NCBI GenBank assembly: GCA_024695565.1 | Contig: JAILHX010000009.1 | Span: 1 to 18,621, forward strand | DNA length: 18,621 bases | Origin: Saccharofermentans sp. | GTDB lineage: Bacteria; Bacillota_A; Clostridia; Saccharofermentanales; Saccharofermentanaceae | Reading direction: 5' to 3' | Shown: positions 8,397-17,918 of the stretch, piece after piece | Layout: every line of letters starts with the position of its first letter | How positions within the stretch are numbered: position 1 is the first letter of the stretch | Program-made: the position numbers and the translations under genes | The notes under the pieces: model-generated | The model's database searches: none | The model's input: the letters and a program-made list of their open reading frames with translations, nothing else | What the model was told of the DNA's origin: nothing

Positions 8397-8570
8397 ATGA
8401 CAAAGACAATGAAACGGCATAACAAGAAAGGTATGGGAACCGTTGAGATAGTTATCATCATCGCGGTCCTCGTAGCATTAGCACTTCTCTTCAGAGCAGG
8501 ACTTTCTGAGTATGGTCAGAAAGTTATGGACTTCTGTTTTGATGACAGCAAGATTGCTGATGCTTTCTAA
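8397..8570 (+). CDS. Flp-type class IVb prepilin (57 aa)
   Basis: This short gene encodes 57 residues beginning MTKTMKRHNKKGMGTVE. A basic leader ends in Gly12. Cleavage after it would leave a mature pilin starting M-G-T-V-E with Glu at position +5, as in Flp and Flp1-like prepilins. A single hydrophobic segment (about residues 18-32) follows, then a short polar tail with one cysteine. AAGGAGG at 8381-8387 lies nine bases before the ATG. The gene follows the fused platform gene after 15 bases. It is the only pilin-like gene in the cassette and the likely major subunit, exported and polymerised by the CpaF/TadBC machine. No prepilin peptidase gene is present in the window. Confidence 0.87.
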   Translation: MTKTMKRHNKKGMGTVEIVIIIAVLVALALLFRAGLSEYGQKVMDFCFDDSKIADAF

Positions 8571-8623
8571 CTAATAAGCTGAAAACAAAAGACTTTTGAA
8601 TCTACCGCTTAAGGAACACTGAT

Positions 8624-9883
8624 ATGCAGATTAAAAAAGGTCCCTTCGGATATTTTGCTGTTGAGAAGTTCGACAGTCCGGATAAATTATGCAGTTATGC
8701 CGAAGAGGTAATTGCCGGCAATAAATCGGACTTCTATTTGACACCCGTTACCGAGTTTTACGGTTCCGGAGTGATGTGCTGTTATGAATTTTCAGGCTAT
8801 GTGCCGATAACTGACCCGGAGTTTTCCGTATTTTCATCCCAGGGTAAGTTTATTCCACACAAGAGGAGATCCAAAAACCTCCTCTTAAGACGCAGATCCG
8901 TCGGGGACCTTTTTTATTCATTTGTCAAAATGCTTGATAACCTGGTATCGCCATCTACCATTGTGATCGATCCTGACTTGATATTTACTGACACAGAAGG
9001 CATCACATTAAAGCTTTGTTGTCTCCCGGTAAAGAGCACTCCTGAGAATCTGAATCTTTATTCTCTTGATGCTTCAAGGCTAGAGAAGCTCCTTTGCTGC
9101 GACTTCTTCACCAACGTCGTTACAGATGATGAGAAGAATGCACTGATTTACAGCGTAAAAGAAAACAACGAAGAGATGTTTATAAAGATAGCCCGAAGCC
9201 TCAGCGGAACAGAAGAACAGCTCTCACCTTCATTGGATTTAGATAAAGAAAACGCTACGGCTAAGATAGAGCTGCCAAGCCCGATTAAGAATATCTCCAG
9301 ATCAGAAAAGGACCTCTATCTGTCATGCCTGTCAGCATTCTTATCTCTTGCGTCTTTTATCCTGAAGATGAAGCTTCCCTGCATTCTTATGTTTGCTCTA
9401 TCTTCCATCATTCTTTTCACCTTCCTGATAAAACAGAAGAAGAACAAAGAAAAGATCACTAATGAAGAAAACCACGAGAAATCAAAACAGCGAAGCTCGA
9501 TCCTTTTTTCGGAAACCGAATTAACTGAGACAACCATAGAAGGAAAAGACAAAACGTTAGCGCCGCTTGTTCCGGGCAAACTGACGCTTCTTACAGACTA
9601 TCAAGGAATCAACCCTCAATACTCAGTATATCTCGATGAGACGTACATAGGCTCAGACTGTTTCCTGTCAGATATTGTTCTTGATGCACCCGGCATATCA
9701 CCGCTTCACGCAGTAATAAGGCAAAAGAACGGAACATTTTACCTGCAGCCATCACAAGGAACAGGAAAAACTTATCTGGAAGACTCTCCGGTCGAGAACG
9801 GGAAAAGCTTTGAGATCAAGTCGGGACAGAAGATAACCATCGGGGATATACCGTTCAGATTCAGTGCCGAAGCGATGCGTTAA
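8624..9883 (+). CDS. Membrane-anchored FHA-domain protein of the Tad locus
   Basis: This 419-residue protein has three parts. Residues 1-220 form a soluble N-terminal domain of the kind found in front of FHA domains in Clostridia Tad loci (possibly DUF6382; this is from memory and unchecked). Residues 231-248 and 251-269 form a short membrane hairpin. A charged linker leads to a C-terminal FHA fold at about 335-412. FHA domains usually read phosphothreonine through a GR motif, SxxH and an Asn in a following loop. Here GR is GS (343-344), ISRxH has become ISPLH with Ser359 and His362 kept, and the Asn loop reads GTGKT. Phosphopeptide binding is therefore doubtful. AAGGA at 8611-8615 precedes the ATG. 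The gene is the last of the cassette, before a terminator. Confidence 0.83.
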   Translation: MQIKKGPFGYFAVEKFDSPDKLCSYAEEVIAGNKSDFYLTPVTEFYGSGVMCCYEFSGYVPITDPEFSVFSSQGKFIPHKRRSKNLLLRRRSVGDLFYSFVKMLDNLVSPSTIVIDPDLIFTDTEGITLKLCCLPVKSTPENLNLYSLDASRLEKLLCCDFFTNVVTDDEKNALIYSVKENNEEMFIKIARSLSGTEEQLSPSLDLDKENATAKIELPSPIKNISRSEKDLYLSCLSAFLSLASFILKMKLPCILMFALSSIILFTFLIKQKKNKEKITNEENHEKSKQRSSILFSETELTETTIEGKDKTLAPLVPGKLTLLTDYQGINPQYSVYLDETYIGSDCFLSDIVLDAPGISPLHAVIRQKNGTFYLQPSQGTGKTYLEDSPVENGKSFEIKSGQKITIGDIPFRFSAEAMR

Positions 9884-9928
9884 CTCCAATTAACTACCCA
9901 CTTCCATGTGGTATCACATGATAAAGAT

Positions 9929-9978
9929 AAGGTCCGACCCACTGCCGCATAGCAGAGGCCTAGGACCTTTTTCTTTTG
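9929..9978 (+). terminator. Intrinsic terminator closing the Tad cassette
   Basis: AAGGTCC (9929-9935) pairs with GGACCTT (9963-9969), and an inner CTGC/GCAG stem helps fill the loop. The plus strand continues into TTTTTCTTTT. The element sits between the convergent FHA and aldo/keto reductase genes. The opposite strand has a poorer T-tract (TTATCTTTATC), so it may terminate weakly in both directions. Confidence 0.8.
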
Positions 9979-9979
9979 C

Positions 9980-11170
9980 TTATTTTTTCTTTTCAGCCTT
10001 TTTCTTCTTCCCTACCATGACTCTCTTGGCTGCCTTGTTGTAGATCTTAACAAAAGGCGGATTAAGAGCCTTGTCTGCTTCGACAAGCTTCTCACGGATA
10101 GGAATACTCTGAGGACAGTGCTGTTCGCACTTTCCGCATTTTATGCACAAGTTAGCTTCGCATGGTTCAGACCTCAGGGCTATCGTCTGGAAGTACTCCA
10201 AACGTCCGGAGCGCTTGCCTTCTGAATACATGTGGTTGTAACAGGAGAAGATACCGGGAATATTAACACCCTTGGGACACGGCATGCAGTATCTGCAGCC
10301 TGTGCAGTTGACTTTGGTCGTATCGAGGATTATCTGCTTGATTCCTGATAAAAACTGCAGTTCTTCTTCCGTAAATGAACCTGCCTCTGCTTCTGAAGCG
10401 ATTCGGCAGTTCTCATCGATCATCTCTATGGAATTCATTCCGGATAGAACGCACGTAACGTCTTCCTGATTCCAAAGCCAGCGGAATGCCCATTCGGCAG
10501 GCGACCAGCCGTGAGGATCGTCTGCTATCTTATTCTTTGCCTTATCGGGCAGAAGATCAACAAGCTTACCTCCGCGTAAGGGTTCCATGATCATAACGGA
10601 AACACCTTTTTCAGCAGCTGCGTGAACGCCTGCTCTTCCTGCCTGAGTGTTCTCGTCGACGTAGTTATACTGGACAAGACACATGTCCCAGTCGTAACTG
10701 TTTAAGATCTTAAGGAATTCTTCCGTCGTGCCGTGGAATGAGAAACCGATATTGCGGATCTGGCCTGAAGCTTTCTTTTCAGCTATCCACTCCTTGATGC
10801 CTAAATCCACAAGCTTATCCCACTGTGTATGGTCTGTCATGTGGTGCATCAGATAGTAGTCGAGATAATCAGTTCTTAACCTCTTTAACTCCTCGTTAAA
10901 GTACTTATCAAGACCAGCTCTGTTCTTTACAAGATACTGCGGAAGCTTGGTCGCAAGATTGATCTTGTCTCTGATGTTATTCTTCTCGATTATGCGGCCT
11001 ACTACATCTTCGCTTCCGGGATAGATATAAGCGGTATCAAAATAATTCACGCCGAGATTAAAAGCATGCATGAACTCCTTCTCGGCTTTGTCGAAGTCGA
11101 TCTTGTTATTCCTGGATGTGAATCTCATGCATCCGTAACCTAAAACGGATATACCTTTTCTTGTCTGCAT
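9980..11170 (-). CDS. Aldo/keto reductase with C-terminal 2x[4Fe-4S] ferredoxin domain
   Basis: This 396-residue oxidoreductase combines an aldo/keto reductase barrel with an iron-sulfur tail. The barrel carries the catalytic set Asp45 and Tyr50 (YFDTAYIYPGSED), Lys75 (ATKLP) and His109 (YYLMHH). The C-terminal part has two cysteine clusters, CTGCRYCMPCPKG and CIKCGKCEQHCP, typical of the anaerobe subgroup that can exchange electrons with ferredoxin-like partners. The substrate cannot be read from sequence. The last residues are lysine-rich (KKKKAEKKK). The ATG lies two bases after the atpC stop with only a weak ribosome binding site. It is probably translated by read-over from the ATP synthase mRNA. 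I found no promoter of its own. Confidence 0.92.
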   Translation of the reverse strand: MQTRKGISVLGYGCMRFTSRNNKIDFDKAEKEFMHAFNLGVNYFDTAYIYPGSEDVVGRIIEKNNIRDKINLATKLPQYLVKNRAGLDKYFNEELKRLRTDYLDYYLMHHMTDHTQWDKLVDLGIKEWIAEKKASGQIRNIGFSFHGTTEEFLKILNSYDWDMCLVQYNYVDENTQAGRAGVHAAAEKGVSVMIMEPLRGGKLVDLLPDKAKNKIADDPHGWSPAEWAFRWLWNQEDVTCVLSGMNSIEMIDENCRIASEAEAGSFTEEELQFLSGIKQIILDTTKVNCTGCRYCMPCPKGVNIPGIFSCYNHMYSEGKRSGRLEYFQTIALRSEPCEANLCIKCGKCEQHCPQSIPIREKLVEADKALNPPFVKIYNKAAKRVMVGKKKKAEKKK

Positions 11171-11172
11171 GA

Positions 11173-11685
11173 TTATTTATCCGGCAGCCTCGGCATCTTG
11201 CCGTCAGGGAGATCACTCTTCTTATATGAAGCAAGTCTCTCCCTCTGCTGATCGGTACCGTAACGCTCAATGAAACGCATTCTTGCAAGAGCACGCTTGC
11301 CCTTTAAGATGCTGTCTTTTACGAATACGGGTCTTCCGTTCTTGTCCTGATGTGTCTTTATTTCTTCCAATGCATTGTTGTATGCTGTGACGATCCTTCG
11401 AAGGCGCATATTTTCGGGCCACTCGGCAGAATTACATACGATAAGGGCGAGCATACCGTTGATCTCACAATAACCTTCCGAGAGCATGCAATATCTCGTC
11501 TCTCCGTTAGTCGTAAGCGCGCACGCACCTGGCTCAAGAGCCGCAACAAAAGGCGTATGACCTGCCATGAAGCCGAATTCTCCGTCGTTTGTAGGGATCC
11601 TTACGCTGTCGACCTGACCCTCGAAGAAATCTTCGTAAGGTGTAACGATGAGCAGGTTTATCTTGTGAGATGTGTGTTCCGCCAT
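11173..11685 (-). CDS. atpC: ATP synthase epsilon subunit (extended)
   Basis: Epsilon sits on the rotating central stalk of F1 and can act as a brake through its C-terminal helices. The N-terminal beta sandwich is clear: INLLIVTPYEDFFEG, then IPTNDGEFGFMAGHTPFVAALEPG. The protein is 170 residues, against about 130-140 usually. The extra length is in a stretch of about 20 residues between the two C-terminal helices (KTHQDKNGRPVFVKDS) and a tail after RFIERYG. The second helix core ALARMRFIERY is still recognisable. It starts six bases after the atpD stop and has no clear ribosome binding site, which points to translational coupling. It is the last ATP synthase gene in the operon. Confidence 0.93.
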   Translation of the reverse strand: MAEHTSHKINLLIVTPYEDFFEGQVDSVRIPTNDGEFGFMAGHTPFVAALEPGACALTTNGETRYCMLSEGYCEINGMLALIVCNSAEWPENMRLRRIVTAYNNALEEIKTHQDKNGRPVFVKDSILKGKRALARMRFIERYGTDQQRERLASYKKSDLPDGKMPRLPDK

Positions 11686-11691
11686 AAGTGA

Positions 11692-14089
<2,398 letters not shown>

Positions 14090-14093
14090 AAGA

Positions 14094-16055
14094 TCAGTAG
14101 TCCTCGACGTACTCCTCGTGATCAGCGAGGAAAGATTCCTTGAATTCCTCGTATGCCGAATCGATCTCGGATTTTATCTCGTCGGTAAATACCTTGCCGT
14201 CAGTGATCTCTTCGAAGATATTGGGATGACGCATCCTGATGTCAGATAAGAGCTCTATACAGAAATCATCAATATCTTCCGTGGCAAGGAAGTTGAACTT
14301 ATCTGAAGTCGCGCAATAGAGCATGATAACCTCTGAAGCCATTGTCATTGGGCTGAATCTCTCCTGCTTCAGCACTTCATTAAGGACCGTACCTCTCTTG
14401 ATCTGAAGCTGGGTATTCTCATCGAGATCTGAACCAAACTGGGAGAACGAAGCCATCTCACGGGCCTGTGCCAATGAGATTCTTAATGGTCCTGCAACCT
14501 TCTTAACAGCCTTTGTCTGAGCGGCACCGCCTACACGGGATACGGAAAGACCAACGTTTACGGCAGGTCTCTGGCCTGAGAAGAACAACTCAGGTGACAG
14601 ATAGATCTGACCGTCAGTTATGGAGATAACGTTCGTCGGGATGTATGCCGAGATATCGTTACCCTGCGTCTCAACGATAGGAAGCGCTGTAATGGAACCG
14701 CCTCCCAATTCATCAGACAGTTTTGCTGCTCTCTCCAAAAGTCTCGAATGCAGATAGAAGACGTCGCCCGGATAAGCTTCTCTTCCCGGAGGCCTTCTCA
14801 AAAGCAAGGAGATAGCTCTGTATGCCTGAGCGTGCTTAGACAGATCGTCGTACACGATGAGCACGTCCTTGTGATAGTCGAACATGAACTTCTCGGCGAT
14901 AGCACATGCCGAGAAAGGTGCGATATACTGCATGGCTGCAGATTCTGATGCGGATGCTGCAACAATGACCGTATAATCCATGGCGCCGTGCTTTTCGAGC
15001 AGGCCGGCAGTAGCAACGATATTAGCCATCTTCTGACCGATAGGAACATAGACGCAGAGAACATTCTCGTTCTTCTGGTTGATGATCGCATCCAAAGCGA
15101 TCGATGTCTTACCTGTCTGACGGTCGCCGATGATGAGCTCTCTCTGACCTCTTCCGATAGGAGTAAGGGCATCGATCGCCGTAATTCCCGTGAACAGAGG
15201 AGTATCAACGGGCGCTCTGTCGATGATGGAAGGCGCGGGGGATTCGACCGGACGCTCTTCCGTATATCTGATGACGCCCTTGCCGTCTATTGGATGGCCC
15301 AAAGCGTCTACTACTCTTCCCAAAAGACCCATGCCTACAGGAACGGAGCATGTGGTCATGGTACGCTTACATGTCATGCTCTCCACTACGGTGTCCTCAC
15401 CTGTAAGGAGAACTACTCCTACCTTGGATTTCTCAAGGTTCATGGCAATACCCGTAGCGCCGGATGCGAAGTAGATGAGTTCGTTGAGCATGCAGTTGCG
15501 GAGACCTGTTACGGATGCAACTCCGTCAGATATCGATGCTACACGTCCAATCTCATCCTTATGCTCACGGGAGATAAACGCATCCTCGACACGTTTGTCG
15601 AGTTCTTCATCCGAGAGTTCAAATATCTCAATATTATCGATACTTAAGAAATGTGACTCGGGGAACTGGTCTAATGCCCCCTCCAAGTCTTCCTTGACCT
15701 TGGTTACAGGGAAATCTTCTTTGCTTAATGCCTTCTTCGAATCTTCGCTCTCTTCCATCGCGTTGAAAGAACGCGTTCTCTTGATGAAGGCGCCGATCCT
15801 GTTAAGCTGTCCCTTTACGGAATAGTCGTAACGGCTTCCCTGATAATAGATAATAAAACCACCGATGAGATCTTCTCGCGCTTCAATAGACAGGCGGTAA
15901 TCTTCGATCTCATTTACTTCGGCAAACTTGGCGGCAACCCTGTAGAGCTTCTCCTCCGGGATGTCACCTGCAGTCTCAATTCTTAGAGACGGACCTCTGG
16001 ACTTGGATTTGCCGGTAATCTTATTCTCGTTATTGTCAGCTGGGTTATTACTCAC
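14094..16055 (-). CDS. atpA: ATP synthase alpha subunit with N-terminal delta-like domain (fusion)
   Basis: This is one uninterrupted 653-codon frame, about 150 longer than a normal alpha subunit. Residues about 170-640 are ordinary alpha: GRVASISDGVASVTGL, Walker A GDRQTGKTS (310-318), and the C-terminal helical domain. Residues about 24-93 instead resemble the C-terminal half of the delta subunit (AtpH). They have a helix and strand, then REDLIGGFIIYYQGSRYDYS and VKGQLNRI, compared with the family pattern DPSLIGGF...D.S...QL. An acidic linker (about 96-148) joins the two. The N-terminal helical domain of delta is absent. The GTG at 16055 has AGAGG nine bases upstream and overlaps atpF by eight bases. 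No separate atpH lies in the operon, so this chain probably supplies both functions. Confidence 0.92.
   Translation of the reverse strand: MSNNPADNNENKITGKSKSRGPSLRIETAGDIPEEKLYRVAAKFAEVNEIEDYRLSIEAREDLIGGFIIYYQGSRYDYSVKGQLNRIGAFIKRTRSFNAMEESEDSKKALSKEDFPVTKVKEDLEGALDQFPESHFLSIDNIEIFELSDEELDKRVEDAFISREHKDEIGRVASISDGVASVTGLRNCMLNELIYFASGATGIAMNLEKSKVGVVLLTGEDTVVESMTCKRTMTTCSVPVGMGLLGRVVDALGHPIDGKGVIRYTEERPVESPAPSIIDRAPVDTPLFTGITAIDALTPIGRGQRELIIGDRQTGKTSIALDAIINQKNENVLCVYVPIGQKMANIVATAGLLEKHGAMDYTVIVAASASESAAMQYIAPFSACAIAEKFMFDYHKDVLIVYDDLSKHAQAYRAISLLLRRPPGREAYPGDVFYLHSRLLERAAKLSDELGGGSITALPIVETQGNDISAYIPTNVISITDGQIYLSPELFFSGQRPAVNVGLSVSRVGGAAQTKAVKKVAGPLRISLAQAREMASFSQFGSDLDENTQLQIKRGTVLNEVLKQERFSPMTMASEVIMLYCATSDKFNFLATEDIDDFCIELLSDIRMRHPNIFEEITDGKVFTDEIKSEIDSAYEEFKESFLADHEEYVEDY
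15777..15986 (-). other. Delta (OSCP) C-terminal-like domain encoded within atpA
   Basis: Codons 24-93 of atpA encode a segment matching the b-binding end of the ATP synthase delta subunit, with LIGGF at about 63-67 and a following VKGQL at 80-84. The position between atpF and the alpha core is exactly where atpH normally lies. The first ATG after it (codon 100, 15756-15758) has no Shine-Dalgarno sequence, which argues against separate translation of alpha. Confidence 0.8.
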
Positions 16056-16614
16056 TCTTAGCTACCTCTTTATCGAGGATCTCTTCAGTGTGCTTTGCTG
16101 CGGACTTCTCGAGGTCTTCCCTCGATACCGCATCACCAATGATACGGCCGGCAATCTGAACGGAGAGGTCTGCAATATCGTCCTTCATGGACTCGAAAGC
16201 GTTGCGCTTCATTCTTGCAGCATCTTCTTCGGCTCTCTCTATGATCTGCTGAGCTTCTTCGTTAGCCTGACCGATAACTGCCTTGCTCTGCTTCTCGGCA
16301 TTGGCCTTAGCCTCTTCCATGATCGCAGAACCCTTGCGCTTAGCTTCGTCGATAGTCTCTTTTGAAGAATCTACGATCGCCTGAGCCTCTTCTCTGGACT
16401 TCCTTGCAGCATCAAGCTCTGCATCAAGTGCTTCCTGACGCGCGTGGATCAGATTAAGGATCTTCTTATAGGCAAACAGTCTGAAGACGATGAATACCAA
16501 TAAGACGTTGAATATGGTTATGACCGCCGTGACGGCATAACCTGCAAACTGATCGGGCGAGAAGAGATTTGACTCTATTTCTGCCTCAAATAGCAGTAAT
16601 GCTATATATGACAT
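16048..16614 (-). CDS. atpF: ATP synthase b subunit (peripheral stalk)
   Basis: Subunit b anchors the peripheral stalk in the membrane and holds F1 still through delta. The 188-residue protein has one membrane segment (about 25-47, VTAVITIFNVLLVFIVFRLF). A long charged coiled coil follows (about 55-150), rich in alanine, glutamate and lysine, with the conserved region near IAGRIIGDAVSREDLEK at the end. The C-terminus is the part that normally binds delta; here its partner would be the delta-like domain of the alpha chain. The ATG has AGGGAG about ten bases upstream. The stop codon lies inside the start of atpA, an eight-base overlap that places the delta-like segment directly after b. Confidence 0.95.
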   Translation of the reverse strand: MSYIALLLFEAEIESNLFSPDQFAGYAVTAVITIFNVLLVFIVFRLFAYKKILNLIHARQEALDAELDAARKSREEAQAIVDSSKETIDEAKRKGSAIMEEAKANAEKQSKAVIGQANEEAQQIIERAEEDAARMKRNAFESMKDDIADLSVQIAGRIIGDAVSREDLEKSAAKHTEEILDKEVAKSE

Positions 16615-16653
16615 AGTTCTGGTGCTCCCTTATGTTATGTCGCTCTGCCCTGA

Positions 16654-16929
16654 TTACTGGACTGTGAAGATCAAAAGGAATGCAACAACGAGTGCATAGA
16701 TTCCGATTGACTCCATGAATACGATAGCGATAAGGAGCAAAGTCTGGAGCTTGGATACGATCTCCGGCTGTCTTGCGCCTGCTTCAAGAGCAGCGCTTGT
16801 AGCCTTACCCATTGCTGCTGTTGATCCGATAGCACCGCAGGAGATTGCGATAGCTGCAGCAAATGCTGCGATTCCCTTTGTCTCCAATGCAGCTATGATA
16901 GGTAATGCTGCGATAAGAATACCGTTCAT
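16654..16929 (-). CDS. atpE: ATP synthase c subunit (rotor ring)
   Basis: Subunit c forms the membrane ring that turns as ions pass. The 91-residue protein is two hydrophobic helices joined by the polar loop ARQPE (52-56), with the essential carboxylate Glu73 in FMESIGIYALVV. Ser74 and Tyr79-80 follow in the ES...Y arrangement seen in sodium-binding rings. The helix 1 position that holds a Gln in such rings aligns with Met40 when the RQPE loops are matched. Helix 1 contains GAIGSTAAMGKA in place of the usual glycine ladder. Ion type is therefore uncertain. AGGAGG stands upstream of the ATG at 16929, and short gaps separate it from atpB and atpF. Confidence 0.96.
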   Translation of the reverse strand: MNGILIAALPIIAALETKGIAAFAAAIAISCGAIGSTAAMGKATSAALEAGARQPEIVSKLQTLLLIAIVFMESIGIYALVVAFLLIFTVQ

Positions 16930-16971
16930 ATATGTTCCTCCTAAATTAATTATCTCTGATCAGTTCTGACC

Positions 16972-17844
16972 TCAAGCGGCTACTGCCTCTGTTTTATCGG
17001 TCTTTTTCTTTTTCTTCTTCTTTTGATGTTCTTCAGGATGCTCGTTATACTCGTTTACCGTCTCGATGTTCTCACCTATGTAAGACATTGTGAGGTATGC
17101 GAAAACAACTGCCTGGATAAGTCCGTCGATGATATCGAACCAGAGGCCCGCAATACCCGGAAGGATAAGCGGTATGCATACTGAAAGGAATTCCATGAAC
17201 ACATATGCCGCGAACACGTTACCGAAAAGTCTTAATGCAAGTGACAACGGCTTTACTACATAGTCCAAAAGCCTGAACGGAAGCATGAGGATGATCGGCT
17301 GTGTGAGCGATATCCAGAATCCCTTGAGACCTACGAACTTCAAGGTCATGATGACTACGTAGATGATGGCTACGATAGCGCATCCGACAGGGAACGCAAC
17401 GTTCTTTGCCGGCGGCGGTATATGGAAATACGATATGGAGTTACAAGCCATGATGACCAGACCAAGTGTCATGATCATCGGGGCAACTTCCTCTGCCTGC
17501 TTGCGGTTCATGCCGAAGCCCATAGCTGTAGAAATAACAAGTTCTGTAAGGGATACGAGGATCGTCTGGCCGACAGTTAGCTTCATATCCTTAGAAGGCT
17601 TGCCTGCCAATATGGTTACCAGAAGGATCACAAAGATCACGGCGATCCAAGTGACAATGATGGCGTCGGTTATAAGGAGCTTATAATCTCCTATCTGGAA
17701 ATACATCTGTATCTGCATTATAGCTTCGCTGATCTCAGCTCCGATATTCTTACTTGAGATATCGAACCTCTCAGCAAACTGCTCTGCGAATGCTGCAAAG
17801 AACTCAGAAAGCCATGAACATACAATTGTAATTGCCGTTATCAT
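16972..17844 (-). CDS. atpB: ATP synthase a subunit (ion channel stator)
   Basis: Subunit a forms the two half channels beside the c ring. The 290-residue protein is strongly hydrophobic with about six membrane segments. The essential arginine is Arg205 in SLALRLFGN, followed by a helix of the FAAYVFMEFL kind. Motifs NSISYF and KPLSLALRLFGN fit the family. The C-terminus ends in seven lysines in a row (about 275-281) and a polar tail, an uncommon addition. The ATG at 17844 has GAGGA six bases upstream. It is the first ATP synthase gene; no atpI precedes it. Confidence 0.96.
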   Translation of the reverse strand: MITAITIVCSWLSEFFAAFAEQFAERFDISSKNIGAEISEAIMQIQMYFQIGDYKLLITDAIIVTWIAVIFVILLVTILAGKPSKDMKLTVGQTILVSLTELVISTAMGFGMNRKQAEEVAPMIMTLGLVIMACNSISYFHIPPPAKNVAFPVGCAIVAIIYVVIMTLKFVGLKGFWISLTQPIILMLPFRLLDYVVKPLSLALRLFGNVFAAYVFMEFLSVCIPLILPGIAGLWFDIIDGLIQAVVFAYLTMSYIGENIETVNEYNEHPEEHQKKKKKKKTDKTEAVAA

Positions 17845-17870
17845 CTAGATTCCTCTGTATGTCTTTGTCT

Positions 17871-17900
17871 ATAAAAGACATTTTACGCCTATATTGTCAA
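17871..17900 (-). promoter_or_regulatory. Candidate promoter for the ATP synthase operon
   Basis: On the minus strand TTGACA (17895-17900) is followed after 18 bases by TTTTAT (17871-17876). This is a perfect -35 box with a modest -10 box, in an AT-rich stretch of 74 bases between rpiB and atpB. I see no terminator hairpin behind rpiB, so transcripts from further upstream may also enter. Confidence 0.45.
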
Positions 17901-17918
17901 AAACTATATATAAATTTT

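Noticed and set aside
14748..15647. Long open frames on the plus strand opposite atpA (for example 14988-15647, 219 codons)
   Set aside because: They lie entirely antisense to a well-conserved gene, show no family motifs and have low-complexity mixed composition; they are shadows of atpA codon use.
15756..15758. Internal ATG (codon 100) as a possible separate start for alpha, with the upstream part as its own delta gene
   Set aside because: There is no stop codon between the two parts and no Shine-Dalgarno sequence before this ATG; a single fused chain is the simpler reading.
15770..15781. 12-bp perfect palindrome AGAACGCGTTCT inside atpA
   Set aside because: It is within coding sequence, encodes part of the linker, and I see no second copy or regulatory context; probably chance.
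15961..16365. A 134-codon hydrophobic frame on the plus strand opposite atpF
   Set aside because: Its hydrophobicity mirrors the antisense of the charged b-subunit coiled coil; there is no ribosome site or independent support.
17845..17918. Possible terminator between rpiB and atpB
   Set aside because: The stretch is AT-rich, but I could not draw a stable GC stem followed by a T-tract.
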